Of a DNA stretch of 64,000 nt, positions 40,396-49,455 are shown piece after piece. A program made the position numbers and the translations under genes. The notes under the pieces were generated by a model that saw nothing but the letters and a program-made list of their open reading frames with translations, was not told where the DNA came from and ran no database searches. The stretch comes from Streptomyces sp. NBC_01341 (GTDB lineage Bacteria > Actinomycetota > Actinomycetes > Streptomycetales > Streptomycetaceae), in contig NZ_CP108364.1 in assembly GCF_035946055.1 (NCBI RefSeq), forward strand, positions 4,278,001-4,342,000. The letters run 5' to 3'. Numbering within the stretch: the first letter of the stretch is position 1; each line of letters starts with the position of its first letter.

Positions 40396-43300
40396 TCACC
40401 TCGGGGGGAGCGGCGGCCGGCGCAGGTCCGGGACGGACCCGTAGGTGGGCGGGGTGGCCGCCGGGTGCGCGGCCAGCAGGTCCAGGGCCACCCTGACCGC
40501 GTCGTCCAGCACCGCGTGCCGCCCCTCTGCCCAGTCCAGCGGGGTGCGCAGGGCCTCCAGGTCGGGCTCGACGCCGTAGTTCTCGACGGACCAGCCGTAG
40601 GTGTCGAACCAGGCCGCGTTCATGGGCACCGTGATCACCGTGCCGTCGCCGAGCCGGTGGCGTCCGGTCATGCCGACCACGCCGCCCCAGGTGCGCTGAC
40701 CGACCACCGGCCCCAGCTTCAGCAGGCGGAACGCGGCCGTGATCATGTCCCCGTCGGAGGACGTCGCCTCGTCGGCGAGGGCCACGATCGGGCCCCGGGG
40801 GGCGTTGGACGCGTACGACACCGCCTGGGCGTTGCGGGTCAGGTCCCAGCCGAGGATCGTGCGGGTGAGCTTCTCCAGGACCAGCTCGCTGATGTTGCCG
40901 CCCGCGTTGCCCCGCACGTCCACGATCAGGGCGGGGCGCGAGACCTCCAGCCGGAGGTCCCGGTTGAACTGGGCCCAGCCCGATCCGCCCAGGTCGGGGA
41001 TGTGCAGGTATCCGCACTTGCCGTGACTCAGGTCCCGTACGACCTCACGCCGCTTGGCCACCCAGTCCTGGTAGCGCAGGGGTCGTTCGTCGACGAGCGG
41101 GACGATCGCGATGCGGCGCGGACGCCCGCCGCACTCGCCGCCCGGCGGGCGGAACGTCAGTTCCACGGTGGTGCCGCCCGCCGCTGTCAGGAGCGGGTAC
41201 GGGCCGGCGACGGGGTCGACGGGCCTGCCGTCGACATGGGTGAGGACGAAACCCTCCCGGATGCCCGTACCGGCGAGCGGTGAACGCGCCTTGGAGTCGG
41301 ACGAGTCGCCGGGCAGGATCCGCAGCACGGTCCAGTCGCCGTCCCGGCACCCGAGGTTGGCGCCCAGCAGGCCGATCGCCCGCTGGTAGTGCGGGGGGCC
41401 CTCGTTGCGGCGGGCCGGCGAGACATACGCGTGCGAGGTGCCCAGCTCACCCAGGACCTCGCGCAGCAGATCGGCGAACTCGTCGGGGGAGGCCACCCGT
41501 TCGAGCAAGGGGCGGTACTGGTCCAGTACGCCGTCCCAGTCGATGCCGCACATGTCCGGTTCCCAGAAGTAGGCCCGGGTGAGCCGCCCCGCCTCGCCGT
41601 AGGCCTGCCGCCACTCCGCCCCCGGGTCCACCTCGTGCAGGATGCGGCGCAGGTCGATGAAGACCGTCGAGTCGTTGTCCCCGGGCTCGTTGGACGGCAC
41701 GGCCCGCAGCTCGCCGTCGTCCATGACGACGAGCCGTGACGCGTCACCGCTGATCGCGAACCAGTCGAGGTGGCCCACGAGTTCGGTCCTGCGGGCCTTG
41801 GCGATGTTGAAGTGCTCCAGCGTCGGGCGGCCCGACATGTCGGACGGGTTGGCGAAGGTCTCGCCCAGGGCGCCGGAGATCGGCCATCGCAGCCAGACGA
41901 GACCGCCGCCGCTCACGGGCTCCAGCGCCGAGTACTTCGACGCGGCGACGGGGAACGGGGTCACCCGGCTCTCCAGGCCCTCGAACTCCACCGTGACGGT
42001 CGGCCCCTCGACCGCGCCCTCGGGGACGTCCACCGGGTCAAGGCCGCCGGCCGCGGGCCGGCCGTCGGGCAGCAGCGCGAAGGGCGAGGGGGTGGCCGAC
42101 GACAGCGGGACCAGGTAGGGGCGGCAGCCCAGAGGGAAGGAGAGGTCACCGGTGTGGACGTCGTACACCGGGTCGAACCCGCGCCACGAGAGGAAGGCGA
42201 GATACCGGCCGTCGCCGGTGAAGACCGGGTTCTCGTCCTCGAAGCGGCCGTTGGTGACGTCCACTATCACCGGAGCTCCGGGGCCGGTGATCCGCGCCAG
42301 TTTGATCTGCCGGAGCGAGCGGCCGACGCCGGGGTGCGACCAGGTCAGCCAGTTGCCGTCAGGGGAGAACGCCAGGTCCCGCACCGGCCCGTTGACGGAC
42401 CGGATGAGTTCGGTGAGGGCGCCCTCGGCTTCCTCGGCCGTCACCGGGGCCGCGACGTCCTCTGCCGCCCCGCTCTCCCCGGCCTGCTCGGCCGTCCCGC
42501 CTTCCTCGGGGTCCCCGGCCGTCGCGATCTTCACGGGCCCTTCGGCCAGCCGCAGGCGTGGTCGTTCCTCCGGTTCGGCCGGGTCCATGGAGTCGTCCGC
42601 AGTGTCCAGCAGGAGGAGTCTGCCGTCGTTCGAGGCGATGGCCAGCCGCTCGCCCTCCGGGTCCGAGATGAGCTCCAGGACCCTGCCCAGGCGTCCGGCG
42701 GCGAGCCGCCGGGGCGGGCGGTCGCCGCTGGCTCTGGGGAGCGAGGCGATCTCGACGGCGTCGTCGCCCTCGGCGTCCGTGACGTAGGCGACCTGGCCGC
42801 TGCTGCCGAGCATCTCGGGCAGCCGGGCCCGTACCCCCGGGGTGTCGGTGATGGTGCGGGCCGGGCCGTCGCGGTGGGTGAGCCAGTACAGGCTGCCGCG
42901 CACCGAGACCGCGCTCGCCCGGCCCGTCTCGTCCACGGACAGTGCGTCGACGTGGGCGGCCGCGGGCACCTGGTAGGGGCGCCGCCCGGTCCGCGGCCCG
43001 CCGAGCCTGACCTCCAGCTTGCGCGGTCTCGCGTCCGGCGACTCCAGGTCGTCGACGAGCCACAGATCACCCGCGCACTGGTAGACGACGCGACGGCCGT
43101 CGCTGGAGGCGTGCCGGGCGTAGAAGGCGTCGTGGTCGGTGTGCCGGCGCAGGCCGGTGCCGTCCATCAGGCAGGAGTACAGGTTGCCCACGCCCTCGTG
43201 GTCGGAGAGGAACGCGATGCGGCGCCCGACGAACATGGGCGCTTCCAGGTGCCCGCCGATGCCGGGCAGCAGCCGCTCGCCGTGCAGCCACAGCCGGCCC

Positions 43301-43845
43301 GTCGCGCCGCCCCGGTACCGCTTCCAGGCCGCGGGCTCGTGCGGGGGCTTGCCGGTGAGCAGCAGGGTGCGCCGCTCGCCGTCCACGTCGGCGACCGCGA
43401 TGTCGGAGACCGGCCCCCAGGGGAGTTTGCCGCCGGGGCTGCCGTCGGTGGGGACGCTGTAGGCCCACGAGAAGTACGAGAACGGCTGGCCGTGCGAGGA
43501 CACCGCGAGGATCTGGCAGGAATCGTCCCCCGGGTCCGGGCTCCAGCCGCAGACACGGGCGTCGGTCGAACCCCAGTAGGTGAGTCTGCGGGCGGGTCCG
43601 CCGCCGACGGGTACGAGATGGATCTCCGGATCGAGCGTGCGCCAGGTCGTGTAGGCGATACGGCCCCCGTCGGGGGAGAAGCGGGGATGGCTGACCCTCG
43701 TCCGGTCGACGGTCAGCCGCCACGCCCGGCCGGGTCTCTGCCCCTCCGGGGCCAGAGGGGCGACCCACAGGTCGTCCTCCGCCGCGAAGCAGAGCAAGTC
43801 CTCGTGGAGGTGCGGGAAGCGGAGATACGCGGCATCGTCACTCAC
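40396..43845 (-). CDS. Tricorn protease homologue (S41)
   Basis: A 1149-aa cytosolic peptidase that degrades oligopeptides released by the proteasome. The N-terminal two-thirds (about 1-680) hold beta-propeller repeats (e.g. HPRFSPDGGRIAYTTW, LAFSPDGNWLTWSHPG, NPVFTGDGRYLAFLS). Then come a helical C1 region, a PDZ-like domain (AGTGIREGFVLTHVDGRPVD), and the S41 catalytic part with the likely nucleophile in ATSSDGDMITAAFR (Ser1029/1030) and GGVVGMTGRHRLGDGTVITVP. An acidic Ala/Glu stretch near residue 545 is a linker. GTG 43845 is the assumed start (VSDDAAYLRFPHLHEDLLCF); its ggagg is very close. Divergent from tetR. Confidence 0.9.
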   Translation of the reverse strand: MSDDAAYLRFPHLHEDLLCFAAEDDLWVAPLAPEGQRPGRAWRLTVDRTRVSHPRFSPDGGRIAYTTWRTLDPEIHLVPVGGGPARRLTYWGSTDARVCGWSPDPGDDSCQILAVSSHGQPFSYFSWAYSVPTDGSPGGKLPWGPVSDIAVADVDGERRTLLLTGKPPHEPAAWKRYRGGATGRLWLHGERLLPGIGGHLEAPMFVGRRIAFLSDHEGVGNLYSCLMDGTGLRRHTDHDAFYARHASSDGRRVVYQCAGDLWLVDDLESPDARPRKLEVRLGGPRTGRRPYQVPAAAHVDALSVDETGRASAVSVRGSLYWLTHRDGPARTITDTPGVRARLPEMLGSSGQVAYVTDAEGDDAVEIASLPRASGDRPPRRLAAGRLGRVLELISDPEGERLAIASNDGRLLLLDTADDSMDPAEPEERPRLRLAEGPVKIATAGDPEEGGTAEQAGESGAAEDVAAPVTAEEAEGALTELIRSVNGPVRDLAFSPDGNWLTWSHPGVGRSLRQIKLARITGPGAPVIVDVTNGRFEDENPVFTGDGRYLAFLSWRGFDPVYDVHTGDLSFPLGCRPYLVPLSSATPSPFALLPDGRPAAGGLDPVDVPEGAVEGPTVTVEFEGLESRVTPFPVAASKYSALEPVSGGGLVWLRWPISGALGETFANPSDMSGRPTLEHFNIAKARRTELVGHLDWFAISGDASRLVVMDDGELRAVPSNEPGDNDSTVFIDLRRILHEVDPGAEWRQAYGEAGRLTRAYFWEPDMCGIDWDGVLDQYRPLLERVASPDEFADLLREVLGELGTSHAYVSPARRNEGPPHYQRAIGLLGANLGCRDGDWTVLRILPGDSSDSKARSPLAGTGIREGFVLTHVDGRPVDPVAGPYPLLTAAGGTTVELTFRPPGGECGGRPRRIAIVPLVDERPLRYQDWVAKRREVVRDLSHGKCGYLHIPDLGGSGWAQFNRDLRLEVSRPALIVDVRGNAGGNISELVLEKLTRTILGWDLTRNAQAVSYASNAPRGPIVALADEATSSDGDMITAAFRLLKLGPVVGQRTWGGVVGMTGRHRLGDGTVITVPMNAAWFDTYGWSVENYGVEPDLEALRTPLDWAEGRHAVLDDAVRVALDLLAAHPAATPPTYGSVPDLRRPPLPPR

Positions 43846-43899
43846 CCTCCAATGCTTTCCGCGTGAGGGGCCCGCGGCAACTTGTGGTGCAGCACACAA

Positions 43900-43912
43900 G
43901 CGAAACTGTTTC
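43900..43912. promoter_or_regulatory. TetR-type operator, copy 1
   Basis: CGAAACTGTTTCG, a 13-bp near-perfect palindrome with core GAAAC-N-GTTTC, in the tricorn-tetR divergent region. Confidence 0.7.
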
Positions 43913-43946
43913 GTTTCGCTAGGAGGGGGGAGTACCTTGAAGGTGT

Positions 43947-43959
43947 ACGAAACAGTTTC
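43947..43959. promoter_or_regulatory. TetR-type operator, copy 2
   Basis: CGAAACAGTTTCG, the reverse complement of copy 1, starting 47 bp further on and 65 bp before the tetR start. Paired copies suggest autoregulation of tetR and the MMPL gene downstream. Confidence 0.7.
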
Positions 43960-44023
43960 GTTCGTCAGATTGATCATCGGCTGACGTACGATCCAGCAGG
44001 CACACAAGGGAGGAGGCCGGCAC

Positions 44024-44596
44024 ATGGCAGGCAGCAGGCTCACGCCGGAACGCGAGAGCGAGCTGTACACCGCTGTGCTCGACCTGCTCGGCGAGGTCGG
44101 CTACGAAGCCCTGACCATGGACGCCATCGCCTCCCGCACCCGTTCCAGCAAGGCCACCCTCTACCGCCAGTGGGGGAGCAAGCCCGAGCTGGTCGTCAAA
44201 GCGCTCCGCAACGACAAGCCGGTGCACCTCGCCGATGTGGACACCGGATCGCTGCGCGGCGACTTCCTCGCCGTGATGACGCGCACGGACGACTGCCAGA
44301 TGGAGAAGAACTCCGCACTGCTGCGGGGTCTGAGCCATGCCATCCACAACAACCCCGATCTGTTCCAGGCGCTGCGGGAACTGCTGATCGAGCCGGAGAT
44401 GACCGGCCTCGGGACGCTGCTCCAGCGAGCCGTGGACAGAGGGGAAGTGCGTGCGGACAATCCGGCGCTTCCCTACGTGCCCCACATGATGATCGGCGCG
44501 CTCGCTGCTCGGGAGCTGGTCGACCACCAGCCCGTCGACCAGGCGTTCCTTACCGATTACGTCGAATCCGTGGTGTTCCCCGCCCTCGGCGTCTGA
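44024..44596 (+). CDS. TetR family transcriptional regulator
   Basis: A 190-aa repressor. Residues 1-50 form the HTH: ESELYTAVLDLLGEVGYEALTMDAIASRTRSSKATLYRQWGSKPELV (typical TetR recognition helix SKATLYRQW). The rest is the ligand-binding, dimerising domain, with the C-terminal HMMIGALAARELVDHQPVDQAFLTDYVESVVFPAL of the TetR_C group. ATG 44024 follows gggaggagg. The MMPL exporter starts 121 bp downstream on the same strand and is the probable target, with two palindromic operators upstream. Confidence 0.92.
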   Translation: MAGSRLTPERESELYTAVLDLLGEVGYEALTMDAIASRTRSSKATLYRQWGSKPELVVKALRNDKPVHLADVDTGSLRGDFLAVMTRTDDCQMEKNSALLRGLSHAIHNNPDLFQALRELLIEPEMTGLGTLLQRAVDRGEVRADNPALPYVPHMMIGALAARELVDHQPVDQAFLTDYVESVVFPALGV

Positions 44597-44717
44597 CGTC
44601 CCCGCTCCTCCCGTACGGCCCTCTCCCCGACCGCCCCACCTGACACGCCGCTCTCGTCGTCGGGCTGGTTCCTCACGCCCTTTTCCACTCAACGACCCGA
44701 CCGGGAGTACACCCTCC

Positions 44718-46931
44718 GTGGCCACATACCTTTACAAACTGGGACGGCTCGCCTTCCGGCGACGCCGCTACGTCGCACTGGTCTGGGTGGCGCTGCTGGC
44801 GCTGGCCGGTTTCGGTGCCGCCTCCGCGTCGACCGCCACCTCCAGCTCCTTCTCGATCCCCGGCACGGAGGCCCAGCGGGCCTTCGACCTGTTGGAGAAA
44901 CGTTTCCCCGGCGGTAGTGCCGACGGTGCGACAGCCCGCGTCGTCTTCAAGGCCCCCGAGGGCGAGAAGGTGACCGCGTCGGCCAACAAGGCCGAGATCA
45001 AGGACATCGTCGGCGAGCTGAAGTCCGGTTCGGACCAGATCGCCTCGGTCGCCGACCCCTTCGCGGCCAAGGCCGTGAGCCAGGACGGTTCCACCGCCTA
45101 CATCTCCGTGTCCTACAAGGTCAGCTCGATGGAGCTGACCGACGGGACCCGGGACGCGCTCGAGGACGCGGGCGAGGCCGCGCAGCACAGCGGAATGACC
45201 GTGGAGATCGGCGGTGACGCCCTCCAGGTGATGCCGGAGACCGGCGCCACCGAGATCATCGGCGTCGCCATCGCCGCGGTGGTGCTGGTGATCACCTTCG
45301 GGTCGCTGATCGCCGCCGGGCTGCCGCTGCTCACCGCGCTCATCGGCGTGGGGATCGGCGTCTCGCTGATCACCGCCCTGGCCAACCTGCTCGACCTGGG
45401 CTCCACCACCTCCACGCTCGCCATGATGATCGGCCTCGCGGTCGGCATCGACTACGCGCTCTTCATCGTCTCCCGCTACCGCGCCGAACTGGCCGAGGGG
45501 CGGGAGCGGGAGGAGGCCGCCGGGCGGGCCGTGGGCACGGCGGGTTCCGCTGTGGTCTTCGCCGGTCTGACGGTCGTCATCGCGCTGGTCGGCCTGGCCG
45601 TCGTCAACATCCCGATGCTGTCGAAGATGGGCTTCGCCGCAGCCGGCACCGTGGCCATCGCCGTACTCATCGCCCTGACGCTCGTCCCGGCGCTGCTGGG
45701 CTTCGCGGGCAAGCGGGTCATGGGACGCAGGGCGCGCAAGGCCGCCGAGGCGGAGAACAGGCCCGAGGCCAAGCCCAACATGGGCACCCGCTGGGCGCGG
45801 TTCGTGCTGCGCCGGCCGGTGTGGGTGCTGCTGGTCGGCGTCATCGGCCTCGGTGCCGTCGCCGTACCGGCCACCTCGCTGGAGATGGGCCTGCCGGACG
45901 ACGGTTCGCAGCCGAAGAGCACCACGCAGCGCCAGGCGTACGACATGCTGTCCGACGGCTTCGGCCCGGGCTTCAACGGTCCGCTGCTGGTCGTCGTGGA
46001 CACGAAGGGCGCCTCGGACGGCAGGACCGCCGTCGACCGGGTCTCCCAGGAGATCGAAGGAATCGGTCACGTCGCCGCCGTCACTCCGGCCACCTTCAAC
46101 AAGGCCGGTGACGCCGCGACCATCACGGTCATCCCGAAGGACCGGCCGAGTTCCACCGAGACCGAGGACCTCGTCCACGCCATCCGTGACGCGGGCGGTG
46201 AGATCAAGGACGACACGGGTGCCGAGGTACTGGTCACCGGAGCCACGGCGATGAACATCGACTTCTCCGAGAAGATGAACGCCGCCCTGCTGCCCTACCT
46301 GGCGCTCGTCGTCGGACTGGCCTTCCTGCTCCTCATGGTGGTCTTCCGCTCGCTGCTGGTTCCGCTGAAGGCGGCTCTGGGCTTCCTGCTCTCGGTCGTG
46401 GCGGCGCTGGGAGCGGTCGTCGCGGTCTTCCAGTGGGGCTGGTTGGGCTCTCTCCTCGGTGTCGAGCAGACCGGTCCGATCATGAGCATGATGCCGATCT
46501 TCATGGTCGGCGTGGTCTTCGGTCTCGCGATGGACTACGAGGTCTTCCTGGTCACGCGCATGCGTGAGGCGTACGTCCACGGCGAGTCGCCCGGCCAGGC
46601 GATCGTGACGGGCTTCCGTCACGGGGCCCGGGTCGTCACCGCCGCAGCGGTGATCATGATGGCGGTCTTCGCCGGTTTCATCGGCTCCAGCGAGTCGATG
46701 ATCAAGATGATCGGTTTCTCGCTCGCCATCGCCGTCTTCTTCGACGCCTTCGTGGTCCGCATGGCCATCGTGCCCGCGGTGCTCGCCCTGCTCGGCAGGC
46801 GCGCGTGGTGGCTGCCGCGCTGGCTGGACCGGATCCTGCCCAACGTCGACGTGGAGGGTGAGGGCCTGCGCAAGGACCTCACCGGCGGCCCGTCCGAGGG
46901 CGGCGGGGAGCGGGAGCTGGTCCGCGTCTGA
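44718..46931 (+). CDS. MMPL/RND family transporter
   Basis: A 737-aa export protein with two similar halves. Each has one TM helix, an exported domain and five clustered TM helices. The first half has TM1 (YVALVWVALLALAGFGAASA), and the cluster at 165-330 with MMIGLAVGIDYALFIVSRYRAEL. The second has TM at ~360 and a cluster at 520-700 with FGLAMDYEVFLVTRMREAY. The paired GxxxDY motifs form the proton path. GTG 44718 with no strong ribosome site (accctcc). The substrate may be lipid or drug; the upstream TetR protein probably controls it. The C-terminal region is acidic or glycine-rich. Confidence 0.93.
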   Translation: MATYLYKLGRLAFRRRRYVALVWVALLALAGFGAASASTATSSSFSIPGTEAQRAFDLLEKRFPGGSADGATARVVFKAPEGEKVTASANKAEIKDIVGELKSGSDQIASVADPFAAKAVSQDGSTAYISVSYKVSSMELTDGTRDALEDAGEAAQHSGMTVEIGGDALQVMPETGATEIIGVAIAAVVLVITFGSLIAAGLPLLTALIGVGIGVSLITALANLLDLGSTTSTLAMMIGLAVGIDYALFIVSRYRAELAEGREREEAAGRAVGTAGSAVVFAGLTVVIALVGLAVVNIPMLSKMGFAAAGTVAIAVLIALTLVPALLGFAGKRVMGRRARKAAEAENRPEAKPNMGTRWARFVLRRPVWVLLVGVIGLGAVAVPATSLEMGLPDDGSQPKSTTQRQAYDMLSDGFGPGFNGPLLVVVDTKGASDGRTAVDRVSQEIEGIGHVAAVTPATFNKAGDAATITVIPKDRPSSTETEDLVHAIRDAGGEIKDDTGAEVLVTGATAMNIDFSEKMNAALLPYLALVVGLAFLLLMVVFRSLLVPLKAALGFLLSVVAALGAVVAVFQWGWLGSLLGVEQTGPIMSMMPIFMVGVVFGLAMDYEVFLVTRMREAYVHGESPGQAIVTGFRHGARVVTAAAVIMMAVFAGFIGSSESMIKMIGFSLAIAVFFDAFVVRMAIVPAVLALLGRRAWWLPRWLDRILPNVDVEGEGLRKDLTGGPSEGGGERELVRV

Positions 46932-47025
46932 CGAGTGGACCGGCCTGACGGACCCCGGGGTCCGTGTCCGAGCGGAACGCGGCCCCGGTGCGCCGGTTAC
47001 CTGTGGGGACGGGGGACCGGAGCGA

Positions 47026-47063
47026 CAGAGAGCCCCCGTGCACGCGGCACGGGGGGCTCTCTG
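47026..47063. terminator. Bidirectional terminator between mmpL and the SsgA-like gene
   Basis: CAGAGAGCCCCCGTGC (47026-47041) pairs with GCACGGGGGGCTCTCTG (47047-47063) with one bulged base and a short loop. Confidence 0.85.
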
Positions 47064-47079
47064 CCGTGAGCGGACATGT

Positions 47080-47454
47080 TCAGGCGCGGGCGCGGGTGGC
47101 GGACGGAGCGGCCGCCGGCTTGCGCGTCCCGGTGCGGGTGCGGGTCCGGGCAAGGAAGCGGATCAGCGGGGCGTTGTCGAGCTGGAAGACGGCGACGCCG
47201 TCGGCCGAGTGCAGCTCCAGGACCAGCTGGGCCCGGCCGCACGGCCAGATGCGGATGTCCCCGCGGGTGACGGGGGAGCGCAGCCCGCGCTCCAGGAGGT
47301 CGATGCCGAAGGTCCAGTCGACTCCGCCGGGGAGGCGCACCTGGACGGTCTTCGGTTCCTCGGAGTCGTACCGCAGCTCGACCGGGACGAGCCGGGGGTC
47401 GGGGCCGTCGGTGATGAGCCGGGCACGTATGTGTTGTTGGATCACGAGGGACAT
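47080..47454 (-). CDS. SsgA-like (SALP) sporulation/cell division protein
   Basis: A 124-aa SsgA-like protein, a family restricted to morphologically complex actinobacteria that steers septum placement and spore maturation. Matching blocks are IQQHIRARLITDGPDPRLVPVELRYDSEEPKTVQVRL, VDWTFGIDLLERGLRSPVTRGDIRIWPCGRAQLVLELHSADGVAVFQLDNAPLIRFLART (compare the V-x-W-F/T-F-x-R/I-D-L-L-x-x-G and G-D-V/I-R-x-W-P motifs). ATG 47454 has aggagg nine bases upstream. The C-terminus is Thr/Arg/Ala-rich. It could correspond to SsgE, which lies in this part of the S. coelicolor chromosome, but I cannot separate SALP subtypes by eye. Confidence 0.85.
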   Translation of the reverse strand: MSLVIQQHIRARLITDGPDPRLVPVELRYDSEEPKTVQVRLPGGVDWTFGIDLLERGLRSPVTRGDIRIWPCGRAQLVLELHSADGVAVFQLDNAPLIRFLARTRTRTGTRKPAAAPSATRARA

Positions 47455-47552
47455 GGGCCGGCTCCTCCTGTGTGAAGATCTCTCCCCCCAATGTCCCATA
47501 TTTTCCCATTTGGGCATGTTGAGGGGGTGGATTAGTTGTCACCTCTGCGCTC

Positions 47553-47569
47553 TTGCGAAGTCTTCGCAA
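47553..47569. promoter_or_regulatory. Nur-box-like palindrome upstream of nickel/cobalt importer
   Basis: TTGCGA-AGTCT-TCGCAA, a perfect 6-5-6 palindrome. The nickel-uptake regulator Nur of Streptomyces binds tTGCaa-N5-ttGCAA, so spacing and outer TTGC/GCAA match. A -10-like TATCAT follows at 47578-47583, so bound repressor would block the promoter of the importer operon. Confidence 0.7.
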
Positions 47570-47633
47570 CAGGGCCCTATCATTGAGCGGTTCCCGACCC
47601 CGCCCGATGTCACGCCCGAAGCGGAGCCACTCC

Positions 47634-48692
47634 ATGCATGTACCCGACGGATTCATCAACGCACCCGTCTCCGCCGTCGCAGGCATCGTCGCCGCGGGTG
47701 CGGTCGCCGTCAGTCTCCGCGGCGCCCGCCGTGAACTCGGGGGGGAACGCACGGCCCCGCTGGCCGGACTCGTCGCCGCGTTCATCTTCGCCGTGCAGAT
47801 GCTGAACTTCCCGGTGGCCGCCGGTACCAGCGGGCACCTCCTGGGCGGAGCGCTCGCCGCGATCCTGGTCGGCCCCTACACAGGAGTGCTCTGCATCGCG
47901 GTCGTCCTGCTCATGCAGGGCGTGCTCTTCGCCGACGGCGGACTCACCGCGCTCGGCGTGAACATCACGGTGATGGGTGTCGTCACCACCGTCGTCGCCT
48001 ACGCGCTGTTCCGGGGGCTGACCCGCGCGCTTCCCCGCACCCGGCGCTCGACGACCACCGCCTCCTTCGTCGCCGCGCTGGTCTCGGTGCCCGCCGCAGC
48101 CGCCGTCTTCACACTGATCTACGCGATCGGCGGCACCACCGACGTGCCCGTGGGCAAGGTCCTGACGGCGATGGTCGGCGTCCACGTCCTGATCGGCATC
48201 GGCGAGGCGGTGATCACCGCGCTGACCGTCGGCGCCGTGCTCGCGGTCCGCCCCGACCTGGTGCACGGGGCCCGCGGCCTCGCCGCCCCGCTCAAGCTCC
48301 GGGTCGGCGGCGAACTCGTCGACGCCCCGGCCGCCGCGCCCGCGCCCACCCCCGTCGCCGCCCGGTCGACGCGCAAGGTCTGGGCCACCGGGCTGGTCGC
48401 CGCGCTCCTCCTCGCCGGCTTCGTCTCCTTCTACGCGTCCGCCAGCCCCGACGGCCTGGAGAAGGTCGCCGCCGACAAGGGCATCGACCGGAAGGTCCAG
48501 GAGCACGACGCCGCCGGCTCCCCGCTCGCCGACTACGGCGTCAAGGACATCGGCAACGCCCGGATCTCCGGAGGCCTCGCCGGAGTGATCGGCGTGGGCG
48601 TCACCGTCGCCGTCGGCAGCGGCGTGTTCTGGGCGGTGCGCCGCAGCCGTACACCCGACGCACCCGTGCCCCGCACCGCCGAGTCGGTCTGA
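47634..48692 (+). CDS. ECF importer substrate-binding component, CbiM/NikM fused to CbiN/NikN-like part
   Basis: A 352-aa membrane protein that captures Ni2+ or Co2+. The essential N-terminus MHVPDGFINAP (His2 is a metal ligand after Met removal or at position 2) is intact, so ATG 47634 is certain. Seven or so TM segments follow to residue 225 (FPVAAGTSGHLLGGALAAILVGPYTG is a family block). After a Pro/Ala linker the C-terminal part has two TM helices flanking SPDGLEKVAADKGI, the PDGLE motif of CbiN/NikN-type accessory proteins. A Nur-box-like palindrome upstream argues for nickel; no cobalamin riboswitch was seen. Confidence 0.92.
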   Translation: MHVPDGFINAPVSAVAGIVAAGAVAVSLRGARRELGGERTAPLAGLVAAFIFAVQMLNFPVAAGTSGHLLGGALAAILVGPYTGVLCIAVVLLMQGVLFADGGLTALGVNITVMGVVTTVVAYALFRGLTRALPRTRRSTTTASFVAALVSVPAAAAVFTLIYAIGGTTDVPVGKVLTAMVGVHVLIGIGEAVITALTVGAVLAVRPDLVHGARGLAAPLKLRVGGELVDAPAAAPAPTPVAARSTRKVWATGLVAALLLAGFVSFYASASPDGLEKVAADKGIDRKVQEHDAAGSPLADYGVKDIGNARISGGLAGVIGVGVTVAVGSGVFWAVRRSRTPDAPVPRTAESV

Positions 48693-48693
48693 C

Positions 48694-49455
48694 ATGGGAG
48701 CCGGACACGCGCACAAGCTCTACCGGCACGGGCACTCGCCCGTGCACGGTCTTCCCCCGCACTGCAAGCTCGCCGCGGTCGTCTGCTTCGTCGTGGTCGT
48801 CGTCTCCACGCCGCGCGAGGCGGTCTGGGCCTTCGCGCTGTACGCGGCGCTGCTCGCCGCCGTCGCCGCGGTGGCCCGGATCCCCGCCGGCTTCCTGCTG
48901 CGGAGGCTGGTCATCGAGGTGCCGTTCGTGGCGTTCGCACTGCTCATGCCGTTCGTCGTCCCCGGCGAACAGACCGAACTGCTCGGCGTCTCCGTCAGCG
49001 TCCCCGGACTCTGGGGCGCCTGGAACGTGCTCGCGAAGGGCACCCTGGGCGTCGCCGCCTCGGTGATCCTGGCCTCCACCACCGAGCTGCGCTCCCTGTT
49101 GCTCGGCCTCCAGCGACTGCGGCTGCCGCCGATGCTCGTCCAGATCGCGTCCTTCATGATCCGGTACGGCGACGTCATCACCGACGAGCTGCGCCGGATG
49201 TCGATCGCCCGGCGCTCCCGCGGTTTCGAGGCGCGCGGGATACGGCACTGGGGTGTCCTCGCCAAGACGGCGGGCGCCCTGTTCATCAGGTCCTACGAGC
49301 GTGGCGAGCGCGTCCACCTCGCGATGGTCAGCCGCGGCTACACCGGAAGCATGCCGGTCATCGACGAGGTGACCGCCTCCCGTACCCAGTGGGCGCACGC
49401 AGCGGCACTCCCCCTGCTCGCCCTCGTCGTGTGTCTGCTGGGATGGACCGTATGA
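48694..49455 (+). CDS. ECF transporter transmembrane (T) component CbiQ/NikQ
   Basis: A 253-aa membrane protein coupling the ATPase to the substrate component. It has HGHSPVHGLPPHCKLAAVVCF at the start, about five TM helices, and the cytoplasmic coupling motifs RRSRGF (A-R-G form) and MVSRGYTGSMP, the A-R-G pair typical of EcfT. ATG 48694 is one base after the upstream gene's stop. It overlaps the ATPase gene by ATGA. Confidence 0.92.
   Translation: MGAGHAHKLYRHGHSPVHGLPPHCKLAAVVCFVVVVVSTPREAVWAFALYAALLAAVAAVARIPAGFLLRRLVIEVPFVAFALLMPFVVPGEQTELLGVSVSVPGLWGAWNVLAKGTLGVAASVILASTTELRSLLLGLQRLRLPPMLVQIASFMIRYGDVITDELRRMSIARRSRGFEARGIRHWGVLAKTAGALFIRSYERGERVHLAMVSRGYTGSMPVIDEVTASRTQWAHAAALPLLALVVCLLGWTV

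Noticed and set aside
44673-47153. 826-aa minus-strand frame opposite mmpL
   Set aside because: His/Asp/Gly/Arg-rich antisense product with no domain; the plus strand encodes a clear MMPL transporter.
47521-47633. Cobalamin riboswitch before the ECF importer
   Set aside because: The leader is too short (about 50 bases after the predicted promoter) and lacks the B12-box; a Nur-type palindrome is present instead.
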